DNA of 64,000 bases. It comes from Nannochloropsis oceanica. Lineage: Eukaryota > Sar > Eustigmatophyceae > Eustigmatales > Monodopsidaceae. The stretch spans positions 1,313,001-1,377,000 of the forward strand of contig CP038131.1 of NCBI GenBank assembly GCA_004519485.1, read 5' to 3'. Position numbers and translations under genes: made by a program. Shown here piece by piece: positions 53,265 to 64,000 of the stretch (positions are counted from its first letter, which is position 1; every line of letters starts with the position of its first letter). A model generated the notes under the pieces. The model made no database searches. It was not told the DNA's origin and was given only the letters and a program-made list of their open reading frames with translations.

Positions 53265-56200
53265 ATGTCGTATTACGGCCCGGCAAGCGGATTTTCGCCC
53301 CCGCCCAGGGGTGGTGGGGTGGGTGGGGGAGGAGGTGGGGGAGGAGGTGGGGGAGGAGGTGGCAAAAAGAAGAATAAGGGAAGGAAGAAGGGCAAGGGAG
53401 GCGGCGGCGGCGGCGGAGGAGGAGACCAGGGGTGGATGCGGCATTTGCCATCGCATGTTCGCGAGCGGATGGAGTATCAGCACCAGCACCCGCAGTTTGC
53501 GCCGTACATGCTCCCGGAGGACAAGGCGGTAGGTGGAGCACAGGAAGGAGGGGAGGCAGAGGTTGGAGGCGGCGACAATTTTTTCCCCTTACGTTCGTAA
53601 TTCATCATCTTCTTCTAAATACACCTACGCAGGCCCGCCGTGAGCAGGAGAAGAAGAACCGGCAGCTGTTCGACGAGAACCCTGGCATTTTGGACATCCC
53701 CCTTCGAGAGGGCGAGGCCTTAAACGCCGCCACCCAGGTAGACAGCCGATTGTCTCTCCTCCTGCATCTTCCCTCTCTTCCTCTCTTCCTCCCTCTCTTC
53801 CTCCCTGCCTCCCTCCCTCCCTCCCTCCTTTCCTCTCTCTCTTCCTCTTTCCCTCCCTCACTCCCTTGCTCCCTCGCTTCCTCTTCCCCTCTCTCCCCCT
53901 CTTCCTCGCTCGGACACGACGGATGCGCTTCTATATCTCGATATCCCCGCCCACCCTTCCTCCCCCCTTCCTTCCTTCTCTCCCTTTTTCCCTCTCACAG
54001 GTGGTATCGGCCGATATGCATGGACGAGGGCGCTTCATTGATTTTTATGACCCTGCCGAGGAGGACCGGAAGGAGAGTCTGAGGGAGGGCGCGAAGGGAG
54101 GAGTGAAGAAGGCCGCCGAGCTGGACAAGGAGGGAGATGTCGTCATGGGCGATGAGGAGGAGGAGGAGGAGGTAGATAGGGAAGGAGGGAGGAGGGAGGG
54201 GTAGAGGTCTCATCTGGTAGCCTCGGAAGAAGGGGGATATGAATTTTGCCACAAAGAAAACGGACACTCAACCCCCTCCCTCCCTCCCTCCCTCCCTCCC
54301 TCCCTCCCTCCCTCCCTCCCTCCGTCCCCGTCCCTCTGCCTGCAGGTGGAAGATGGCTACGAGGAACGCGAGGGCCTGCACCCGCTGGCCGAGGCGATGC
54401 TGCGGCACCACCAGGCCAAGCAGGGACGGGAGGAGTACGAGCGGATGCAGGTAGGTAGGGAGGGAGGGAGGGAGGGAGGACGAGAGGGGGAAGATCGAGT
54501 GATTTTCAACCTTCCAGTCCAGCCACCTTCTAATGCTGCCATCTGCTCACATCTCGCTTCCTCCCTCCCTCCCTCCCTCCCTCCGTCCCTCTAGACGTCC
54601 CGGCGGAAGCTCCCCGCCTGGTCTCTGCGGGAGAGTATTATTTCCACCGTGAGGAAGCATCAGCTCGTCGTCATTTCCGGGGAGACGGGCTGCGGCAAAA
54701 CCACGCAGGTTCGTCTCTTCCCTCCCTCCCTCCCTCCCTCCCTCCTAGCCCCTTTGGTGAGCACCCAACCGTATTTCCTCCCTCCCTCCCTCCCTCCCTC
54801 CCTCCCTCCCTCCCTCCCTCCCTCCCTCCCTCCCTCCCTCCCCCAGGTCCCCCAATTCCTGCTGGACGACGCCATCCACGCGGGCAAGGGCCATGAGACG
54901 CACATCATCTGCACGCAACCGAGGCGCATCTCCGCCATCGGTAGGGAGGGAGGGAGGGAGGGAGGGAGGGAGGGAGGGAGGGAGTGTGTGGTCGAGGCCA
55001 TGAAAGACGGGCTGAGGAGGGAGGGAGGGCGGGCGGGAGGGAGGGAGGGAGGGAAAAGCAACGAATGAATCACCACGCACACACGCTAACTTCCCTCTCT
55101 CCCTCCCTCCTTCCTTCCTTCTCTCCAGGCGTGGCGGAGCGTGTGGCCAGCGAGCGGGCGGAGGCTGTGGGGGAGATGGTCGGCTACCAGATTCGGCTGG
55201 AGAAGGTGGGGAGGGAGGGAGGGAGGGAGGGGGGAGAAGGATGGCCTTTTGACAATCCACTTACCGTCCACGCCGCCTCCTTGCGCCCCTTCCTCCCTCC
55301 CTCCCTCCCTCCCTCCCTCCCTCCCTCCCTCCCTCCAGATGGCGCGCGAGGAGACGACGAAGCTCTTATTCTGCACCACGGGTATTCTCCTCCGGAAGCT
55401 GCAGCTCAACCCCCTCCTCAACGGCATCAGTCACATCATCCTCGATGAGGTTCGGTCCCTCCCTCCCTCCCTCCCTCCCTCTCTCCCTCCTTCGTTACCT
55501 CTTTCTTCGAATGCTTCGGACGGCACTATCCCTCCCCTACTTATGTCTCGATTTATGACCCCATACACCTCTCCCTCCCTCCCTCCCTCCCTCCCTCCCT
55601 CCCTCCCTCCCTCAGGTCCACGAGCGCTCCTTAGAGAGTGACTTCCTCCTCATCATTCTCAGGGACGTGCTTCCTTCCCGCCCCGACCTTAAGGTGAGAA
55701 ATGGAGGGAGGGAGGGAGGGAGGGAGGGAGGGAGGGAGGGAAGGAAGGAAGAAGAAAGATGCCGAGGCCGATGGTTTGATTTATTGTAGACACACTCACA
55801 TTCCCTCCCTCCCTCCTTCCTTCCCTCCCTCTTTCCCTCCCTCTCTCCATCAGGTCATTCTGATGTCTGCGACTATGAACAGCCACATGTTCGCCTCGTA
55901 CTTCACCTCCTCTTCCTACCATCAAGACCTACGGACGGCGGGGTAAGATCCGAGGGAGGGAGGGAGGGAGGGTGGGAAGGAAGTGAAGATGGCACATAAC
56001 GTAATTTCAGTCGCTTATGGCTACTCTTCCCTCCCTCCCTCCCTCCCTACCTCATATCAGCGCGCACCTCCCAGCCCGACCTCCCTCCCTCCCCCCTCCT
56101 CCTCCTCCCTCGGGGAAAGACGCTTGGAGCGACGAGGACGATCCTCCCTCCTTCTCCTCCCTCGGCCCTCCCTCCTCCTCTTCCTCCTCCTCCTCCCGCT

Positions 56201-59200
56201 CCTCCCGTTGGTCTCCCTCCCCGGCCTCCTCCACCCGCCCCAGCGCCCCTCCCTCCCTCCCTCCCCCCCGTCCCCCCTCCATCGTCAAGAGCAAGGGAGG
56301 GGGCGTAGTTGACGCGGTGCCCATCGTGGAGATACCCGGATTTACACACCCCGTGCAGCAGTTCTTCCTAGAGGATGCCTTAGAATGGACTGGTAGGAGG
56401 GAAGGAGGGAGGGAGGGTGGATGTGCTTCTTTTCTACTCATCCTGTGCAGCAATGGACTGATTCGGACCTGGCTTCCCTCCCTCCCTCCCTCCCTCCCTC
56501 CCTCCGACGCCACCTCAGCTTACCTCCCTCCCTCCCTTCTTCCCTCCCTCCTCCCTCCTTCCCTCCGACGCCCTTTCAGTTTACATATGCCCTTGCTCAC
56601 CTCTTCCTCCCTCCCTCCCTCCCCCCCTCCCTCCCTCCCTTCCTCCCTCCCTCCAGGCGTGGACCTGAAGGCCGAAATCATCGCCGCCGCCATCGGGGGA
56701 CGAGGTGGGGGCTACTCCTCCTTCTCCTCCTCCTCCTCCTCCTCCTATCCTTTCTCCTCCTCCTCCTCCTCCTCCTCCTACCCTTCCTCCAACGGGCGTG
56801 GGTCCGCGGCGGATTTTGCGGCTCAGCGGCGGAAGAAGATGAAGCTGGCCAAGATGGAGGACGGATATCAAGAACGCTTGGCAGTGATGAGGAGCGAGCA
56901 GGGACGAGGCTACAGGTAGGGAGGGAGAGAGGGAGGGAGGGAGGGAGGGAGGGAAGCAGAGTGTCTAAGCAGACTCATACGCGTCCGATGTTTCTCGCTC
57001 TACTACTCGCATCATCATAAACCTGACGTTTCTCACTTTACCACTCGTATCACTCACAACCCTTCTCCTCGATGTTTCTCGCTCTACTCCTCTCAGTCTT
57101 CGCACCCTCGAGTCCATGGCCGCCTTCGACGAGGACGAGATCCCCCACGTCTTGATCGAAGGTTAGCAGCCAGCCCTTCCTCCCTCCCTCCCTCCCTCCC
57201 TCCCCCCCTCCCTCCCTCGCTTCCTCCAGTAGTAAGCCATCCTCATGCTCCTTTCATACACCTGGAAACCCCACCCCACCTTTCTCTCCCTCCCTCCCTC
57301 CCTCCCTCCCTCCTTGCAGCCCTCGTCCGCAAGATCGACCATGAGGAAGGTCCAGGCGCCATCCTCATCTTCTTGCCCGGGTGGGAAGACATAAGCAAGC
57401 TCCACGAATCCCTCCAGCGGCTCCCACAGGTAGGCAAAGAGAGAGGGAAGGAAGGAAGGAGGGGGGGAGGAAGAAAGGGTGAGAGGAGGGGATTCTTCAA
57501 GTGACCTTACCCACCTTCTTTCACCACGCTCCCCCTCCCTCCCTCCCTCCCTCCCTCCCTCCCTCCCTCCCTCCCGCAGGCCCGTAACTGGCGTCTCTAT
57601 CCCCTTCATTCCCAGCTTCCCATGGACCAGCAAAGGGAGATCTTTGCCCCTCCCCCTCCAGGCCTCCGGAAAATCGTCCTCGCGACCAACGTGGCAGGTG
57701 CATGCCCCCCCTCCCTCCCTCCCTCCCTCCCTCCCTTTCTTTGTTTTTTCCTTTCTTTCTTCCTTTCCTTCTTTCTTTTATGCCTCCTCCCTACCCCTTT
57801 GAATCGCTCCTGTTCCGAGATCCACCTTCTGTCTGTTCTCAAGCCCTCTCTTTACGTTTCCTCCCTCCCTCCCCCTCTCCCCATCCCCTTACCTCAGAAT
57901 CCTCCATCACCACGTCTCCTCATCTTGTTTCCTCCCTCCCTCCCCCTCCCTCCCTCCCTCCCCCTCCCTCACCCTCTCTCCCCGTCCCCTTCAGAGTCCT
58001 CCATCACCATCGACGACGTCGTGTTCGTCCTGGATGGGGGCAAGCACAAGGAGAAGACCTACGACGCCGAGAAGAAGGTCAGGAAGGGAGGGAGGGTGAA
58101 AAGGCGGGCGGGATGCCATACAACGGTCTATCTTCCGGGTATCCTCCCTCACACATTCTTCCTGCCTTACAGCTGTGCATGCTCCTCCCCGCCTGGGTCT
58201 CTCGTGCTAGCGCCATCCAACGGAAAGGTACCTCCCTCCCTCCCTCCCTCCATCCATCCCTCCCTTCCTTCCTTCCTCCCTCCCTTCCTCCCTTCCTCCC
58301 TTCCTCCCTCCTTCTCCCCCTTCTTCCCTCCCTCCCTCCGGCCGTCCCGTTTACGCGCAGTCCTGCATACGGTCGAGCCGTTTAAATCCCTGGTCATTCT
58401 CCCCCTTCCTCCCTCCCTCCCTCCCTCCCTCCCTCCCTCCCTCCCTCCCTCCCTCCCTCCCTCCCTCCCTCAGGCCGAGCGGGTCGAGTGCAGCCCGGCA
58501 AGTGCTGGCACTTGTTCCCTCGGAGGAAGTTCGAGCTGGACCTGCCGCCTTTCCAGCTCCCGGAGATTGTGCGCACGCCCCTGGAGAGTCTGTGTTTGTC
58601 GGTACGGAGGAGGGAGGGAGGGAGGCATGGAGGGAGGCACGGAGGGAGGCACGGAGGGAGGGAGGGAGGGAGGGAGGGAGGGTGCGACATGGCTTGGCAG
58701 TGATGTTTCTCAACTCCCTCCTCCACGACGCACCGACCTGCCCGCGCTCATCCTCCCCTTCTCGCCCCCTCCCTCCCTCCCTCCCTCCCTCCTTCCCTTT
58801 GTCAGGTGCGTGCCCTGGGCGTGGCTCGCAAGGGCCGCGGGGGCATCGTCGAATTTCTCCAAAAGGCGGTGACTCCTCCCACCGACACGGCCATGTCCAA
58901 CGCCCTCGAGCTCTTGCTGCATATTGGTACGCACCCCTCCCTCCCTCCCTCCCTCCCTCCCTCCCTCCCTCCCTCCCTCCCTCCCTCCCTCCCTCCCTCC
59001 CTCCTTCCCTCCCTCCCTCCCTCTTTGCCCTTGCTCTATCTGCGCGCCTCGCTTTCGTCCGTTTTGAGGATCGGAGGTTTCCTCTCTCCTCTCTCCCTCT
59101 TTCTTTCTTTCTTCCCTCCTCTATTCCTTCGTTCGTTGAGACGCAGAATTCTACGGCTTCTCCCTCTAATTTCTTTCTTCCCCACCTCCCTCCCTCCTTT

Positions 59201-62200
59201 CCTCCCGCCCAGGCGCCATCCAGCCCGACGAGCACCTGACGGCCCTCGGAAAGTGCTTGGCCACCCTCCCCGTCGAACCAACCATCGGCAAGGCCCTCAT
59301 CTACGCCGTTCTCCTACGGTATGCCCACCCCTCCCTCCCTCCCTCCCTCCCTCCCTCCCTCTATCCCTCCCTTAAGTTTTCAACTTCTTACGCATCCCTC
59401 CCTCCCTCCCTCCCTCCCTCCCTCCCTCCATGACAACAGCTGCCTGGAGCCTGTACTGACCATCGTTTCCCTGCTCTCTACTAAGAGCCCTTTCGTCCTT
59501 CCTCTAGGTGCCTCCCTCCCTCCCTCCCTCCCTCCCTCCCTCACTCCCTCACTCCCTCCCTTCCTTCCCCGGTCTTGAGCTTCAACCATTTCTGAATTCC
59601 TTTCCTCCCTCCCTCCCTCCCTCCCTCCCTCCCTCCCTCCCTCCCTCCCTCCCTCAGAACGGAAAGAGGAGGCAAATCGTTCCAAGATCCAGCTGGCGGG
59701 TGGAGAAGCCTCAGACCACAAAGTAAAGAGGGAGGGAGGGAGGGAGGGAAAGAAGGAGAAAAGAAAGGCTATCCCAGACTGCTCAACCTCCCTCCCTCCC
59801 TCCTTCCCTCCCTCCCCTCCCTCCCTCCTTCAGGCCCTCCTCGCTGCCTACGAGGGCTGGCAGGACGCAGAGGTCAGGGGGCAGGGCCGGGATTTTGCTT
59901 GGCGCAATTTTTTGTCCGGGCCCACGCTTGTGATGGTGAGGGGGAGGACCAAAAGGGAGGAAGGGAAGGAAGGAGAGAGGAAGTCTTTTTTCTTGGTCTC
60001 GTGTCCTCATGATCGGTATCTCATCCTCCCCGTCCTGCCTGTCTTCTCGTGTATTGCCAATCTAATCCCAATCCCAGGCAGTATATCCAATCCTAGGTAT
60101 CGTAAATTAAATCTAATCCCAGGATCTCGCATTCCCGCCTTTTCTAATACGAATCTAATCCCAGGTGGCCGACATGCGAAAGCAATTTTTTAATCTCCTC
60201 AAAGACGCCGGCCTTCTCCCCCAATTCGACTCGCGAACCGGTACGCCCCTCCTTCCTTCCTTTTCCCCCACCCACCCTCCCTCCCACCCACCCTCCCTCC
60301 CTCCCTCCCTCCCTCCCCCGCTCCCTCCCTCCCTCTCTCCGACGCAGGCGTCGGACGGGAGTACTACAATGCACACGCTCGGTCGTGGCCCGTGGTGAAG
60401 GCAGCCTTGCTAGCCGGGCTCTACCCTAATGTGGTGAGGAGGGAGGGAGGGAGGGAGGAAGGGAGGGAGGGAGGGAGGGAGGATGTGGTGTAGTTGTTGG
60501 CCATTGCGCGGGGGGTTCTCCACCGCCCTGACTATCCCTCCCCTTATCCTCCCTCCCTCCCTCCCTCCCTCCCTCCCTCCCTCCCTCCCTAGATCCGCGT
60601 GGACTACGGCAAGAAGCGACCGACTTTCTTCACCCAAACGGACGGCACCCTCAAGCTGCACCCCTCTTCCATCAACGCCCCTCCTGAAGGAGACAGGGGC
60701 CCGCCTTCACCGGTGCTCTTCCACCGGTAACAGGAGGAGGGAGGGAGGGAGGGAGGGAGGGAGGGAGAGAGCAGGGCAGCATGAGGTCTTTCCGTGGTAG
60801 TTTACATCGCGAGGTTCACATCACTGACCCCCCCCCCCCCTCCCTCGCTCCTTCCCTCCTTTCCGCCCTCCCTCCAGGTGGATGATGTTCTTCCAAAAGC
60901 TCAAGACTCCGGCGGGGCTCTTCATTTTCGACACTTCCGAGGTCTCGCCCCTCGCAGTCCTCCTCCTTGGAGCGGGTTTACCCGAAAAGCACGGCCGACT
61001 CATTCCCATTAGCTCCCTAGGTGCGCCCCTCCCTTTCTCCCTCCCTCCCTCCCTCCCTCCCTCCCTCCCTCCCTTCCTCCCTCCCTCCCTTCTCTCTCCC
61101 TCCCTCCCTCCCTCCCTCCCTCCCTCCCTCCCTCCCTCCCTCCCTTCCTTCCTTTCTCCCTCCCTCCCCGTCCTTCTTTTTGGTGCATTTTTTTGTGAGA
61201 AAAGACGACGACTCAATCTTGTCAATCTTCTCGGTATGTCCCTCCCTCCCTCTCTCCCCTCCTCCCTCTTTCCCTCCTATACCTTTCCTTCAACCATCCC
61301 TCCCTCCCACCTGCAGACTTCCCCTTCGACAATTACATTAAGGCAAAGCAAAGCAAAAAGGCTCACGTCCACTACGCCAATGCCAAGACCTTCCTCGGCG
61401 TCGAACCCTGGGTTTACTTCGAGGTACAACCTCCCCTCCCTCCCTCCCTCCCTCCCTCCCTTTCCACCAGCCCCTCTCCTTTATCCGCCCTTACCGTGTC
61501 TTTCCCATCTATCTTGCCGGCCACCCATTCTCCCCCCTCCCTCCCTCCCTCCCTCTCTCACTCCCAGATCGCCGGCGGCCCCCAAGCCACAGCCCTCATC
61601 GAAGACGCCCGACAGACTCTCATCTATCTCCTGGCCTGCATGTTGGAGAGCGGCCGACGCAAGCGCGTACGTCCTCCGTCCCTCCCTCCCTCCCTCTCTC
61701 CCTCCCTCCCTCCCTCCCTCCTACCCCTCAAAAGTATTTGCTTTTTACTTAACTCTCCCTCCCCCCCTCCCTCCCTCCCTCCCTCCCTCAGGATCTGATG
61801 CCCCAGGGCCACGAAGAATTCATTGCTGCCCTCTGTCGGTGCTTGGAGGCAGTGGAAGGGGAAACGGAAAAAATCGATGTGCGTAGGGAGGGAGGGAGGG
61901 TGGGAGGGAGCGGACGTTTACATGAATACAGTGTGAGAATGCGAAGGGAGGGAAGGGAGAGTAGGGACAAACAACCATCATTCATTGCTCGTCACTTCTC
62001 ACTCCCTCACATCAATTTACACACCCACACCGACTTGATACAGGTGCATCCGTCTATGCAGGCCCTGCGCGACCGCATAGCACCCTATGTCCAGGCCGAA
62101 GCCAGGGCGCAGGACGGAAGCGGTAACGCCGGGGGGGGAGGGGGAGGGAAGGCGGGAAGTCGGTGGGAAAGGGGGGGGGAAGGAGGAGGAGGGAATGGAG

Positions 62201-62561
62201 ATTATTACACGTCCTCGTCCTCGTCCTCGTCCTCGAGGGGGATGGTGACGAGGAGTGGGGGAGGAGTAGGCAGCTTGGGAGGAGGAGGAGGCGGAGGAGG
62301 GGGAGGGGTGTCAAATGGAAGATCGGCGTACGAGGCACCGAGCACTATAAGCGCTGCGCCCGTGTTGAACCCGGCGGTTGTGGCGGCCAAGGCCGCAGCA
62401 GTAACAGCAGCAGCTGCCGTGTCGAGCCGGAGCAGCAGAAGTAGGGAGGGGGGGAGGGAGGACGAGGACCGTTACAGACCAACCTCTTCGGTTTCCTCGT
62501 CCTACGACCGAGGAAGGGGGGGGAGCAGCAGTGGTGATTACCGGAGGTACGAGAGGAGCAG

Positions 62562-62595
<34 letters not shown>

Positions 62596-62748
62596 TACCG
62601 GCGGGGGGAAGCGCGGGATGAGGATAGGGACAGGAGGTTTCGGCCTAGGTCCCCCTCGCGCTCTCGTTCACGCTCCCCGGATTACATGAGGGAGAGGCCG
62701 AGCAGCAGGAGTGGAGGGGGGAGGAGCAACTACAGCCGATACCGCTGA
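53265..62748 (+). CDS. DEAH-box RNA helicase, DHX36-like, with Gly-rich head and RS-type tail
   Basis: Thirty-one exons keep phase: 53265-53528, 53633-53737, 54001-54171, 54346-54450, 54595-54708, 54847-54940, 55129-55205, 55339-55449, 55616-55693, 55854-55942, 56061-56392, 56657-56915, 57097-57161, 57320-57429, 57580-57697, 57995-58077, 58173-58227, 58474-58601, 58806-58926, 59213-59318, 59440-59507, 59658-59722, 59834-59935, 60165-60240, 60348-60433, 60593-60726, 60878-61020, 61317-61423, 61568-61666, 61792-61878 and 62044-62748 (1418 residues). Motifs: [11 protein letters not shown] near 245; Ia [17 protein letters not shown] near 346; [32 protein letters not shown] near 694; VI QRKGRAGR near 741. 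Winged-helix and ratchet ([33 protein letters not shown]) and OB-fold segments ([30 protein letters not shown]) match DHX36, a G-quadruplex resolving helicase. The tail ([14 protein letters not shown]) resembles splicing-factor RS domains. Ser-rich inserts interrupt the motif III-IV region. Confidence 0.92.
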
Positions 62749-63284
62749 GGAAGGGAGAGAGGGAGGGAAAAGACAATTTTGGGTGTGCGTATGAAGAGAT
62801 GACGGGGAGAGGAGGAGAGGGGGAAAAGGAAAGATTAAAGCGGGTAAAGAAATGTAGGTCTGGGGCGAAAAAGATGCATTCAAAAATTTAAAAAATCGAA
62901 TGAAGCGTTGGTGGTTGCCGTTGCATCTGTTCGCACAACAGTCGCAGTGTGATTGTGTCAACCTTTCGTCTCCCTTCCCACCTGAAAGGTTCTGGGGATT
63001 TCTGGAAAGTTGCCTTTAATGTCCTCCTTCTTTTCTCTATTTTTCTTCTGTTATGATAACGATTTGATTTTATCTCGCTCGGTACATCGATTAAAACAAC
63101 ATAAAGTACAATACAAAAATGGCAGAAGAGTCCCTCCTTCTCTTTTCCTATATCTTTCTCCCCTCCATCCACTTTTTCTTCCATGTCTCCTCTACATCCA
63201 CCAGCATCGCCAATCGCTGGTGGAGGTGAAACACCAACAGCCACCGTCGGCTAAGGATGAGAAGGAGGAGGAAGAGGGGAGGTG
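62749..63284. other. short spacer between convergent genes
   Basis: The helicase (+) and the poly-Gln gene (-) end toward each other. AT-richer sequence here supplies both 3' UTRs. Nothing else was recognised. Confidence 0.5.
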
Positions 63285-63819
63285 TTAGGGATGCACATCA
63301 TCGCTTTCCTTGACGGTAGTAATGCATTTGGTGATACTGAGCTGGTGGCCCGTGATGGAATTGTGGACCGAGGAGTAGCTCTCGATTACAGGGCCCTTGG
63401 CGACGGGCTTGGGGAGGACTTTGACCTCATGCTGCTGTTGTGGCTGCTGCTGCTTCTGCTGTTGCTGTTGTGGCTGCTGCTGTGGCTGCTGCTGCTGCTG
63501 CTGCGGTGGCTGCTGCTTCTGCTGCTGCTTCTGCTGCTGCTGCTGCTGCTGCAGCTTCCGATGTTGTCCTTGTGCAGCCAACGAGGCGAGGGGGTCGTCG
63601 TCTGCAGGTTTGGTACTTGTGGCTGTGTGGGTGGGAGAAACGGAGAGGAGGGAGAGAAGAGAAATATTTTCAGACGACAGGCATAGGAAGGAAGGGGCGG
63701 AGGAAGGGATGGAGGAAGGGAGGGAAGGACGTACCATTCCCGCCTTTGATGTTGGCATCCGGCAGTTCCACGATGGTAACGATGCAAGATGTGCTGATCT
63801 CGTGCGTGCCGTTATTCGT
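63285..63819 (-). CDS. poly-Gln-rich protein, 3' part of a gene running off the window
   Basis: Two exons keep phase: 63819-63735 and 63622-63285 (about 141 residues). The upstream exon reads TNNGTHEISTSCIVTIVELP and begins at a TTTTAG acceptor, so more exons lie upstream beyond or near the window edge. The last exon has an acidic linker (KPADDDPLASL), a long Gln tract with Lys and Pro, and then a conserved-looking end, VIESYSSVHNSITGHQLSIT and TVKESDDVHP, before the stop. The family was not recognised. The Gln tract uses CAG and CAA codons and is likely length-variable. Confidence 0.6.
63430..63553 (-). repeat. CAG/CAA tract coding poly-Gln
   Basis: On the plus strand this reads as TGC/TTG-type repeats (CTGCTG, TGTGGC, CTTCTG). 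In the minus-strand gene it codes runs of Gln broken by Lys and Pro. Confidence 0.9.
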
Positions 63820-64000
63820 CTAAAACACCGACATATGTACATATATATAAATATATTTGTGTGTAGAGAGAGAAAGATGGAGAAAGAATGAGTTCAAACT
63901 TATTGATTCCAGCCATCCTCCGTTATGTCCATCCTTGTAACCCCCCTCCCTCTTCCTGTCGTTCATGGAGAATATTCACGGCAACTCTCCCTTACTCCAT

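Overview
The window is nuclear DNA from a compact, intron-bearing eukaryote. TTAGGG telomere repeats, spliceosomal GT-AG introns, GC-rich third codon positions, a secreted or plastid-type presequence with Phe after the cleavage site, and the gene mix together suggest a photosynthetic stramenopile. A eustigmatophyte such as Nannochloropsis/Microchloropsis fits best, but the species is an inference. Many introns are packed with CCCT repeats on the sense strand, often with GGGA repeats just after the donor. These repeats create dozens of long spurious reading frames on both strands, which are left out here. Exon models were built by hand from splice sites, reading phase and protein-family motifs.

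Layout, 1-17094: C-terminal part of an OSCA/CSC1 cation channel (+); hotdog-fold thioesterase (-); a large GT69 mannosyltransferase with a GT32-like tail (+), divergent from the thioesterase; a mobile element of about 1.9 kb with terminal inverted repeats; a membrane-anchored kelch protein (-); a small vWD-like secreted protein (-); then a gene-poor subtelomere with minisatellites, a small coiled-coil gene that has been tandemly duplicated and inverted, and about 37 TTAGGG repeats. The telomere strand polarity says this is the right-hand end of a chromosome. A gap of exactly 100 N follows.

Layout, 17195-64000: a 5'-truncated GH8 glycosidase (+); a small secreted protein (-); a decayed second GH8 exon; an ABCG half-transporter (-); a class 3 lipase (-); a voltage-gated K+ channel (-); an NSUN6-like RNA m5C methyltransferase (+); an EDR2-like PH/DUF1336 membrane protein (-); a small secreted or plastid protein (+); a glycosylasparaginase (-); a DHX36-like DEAH helicase with 31 exons (+); and the 3' end of a poly-Gln protein (-).

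The genes form no single pathway. Themes are membrane transport and signalling (OSCA, Kv, ABCG), lipid handling (thioesterase, lipase, EDR2-like), glycan synthesis and breakdown (GT69, GH8, asparaginase) and RNA processing (NSUN6, DHX36). Short divergent promoters probably serve thioesterase/GT69 (306 bp) and asparaginase/DHX36 (668 bp). The most unusual signals are the complementary GGGA/CCCT intron ends, the fused glycosyltransferase, the EDR2-like protein with membrane helices where START would be expected, and the telomere lying next to an assembly gap.
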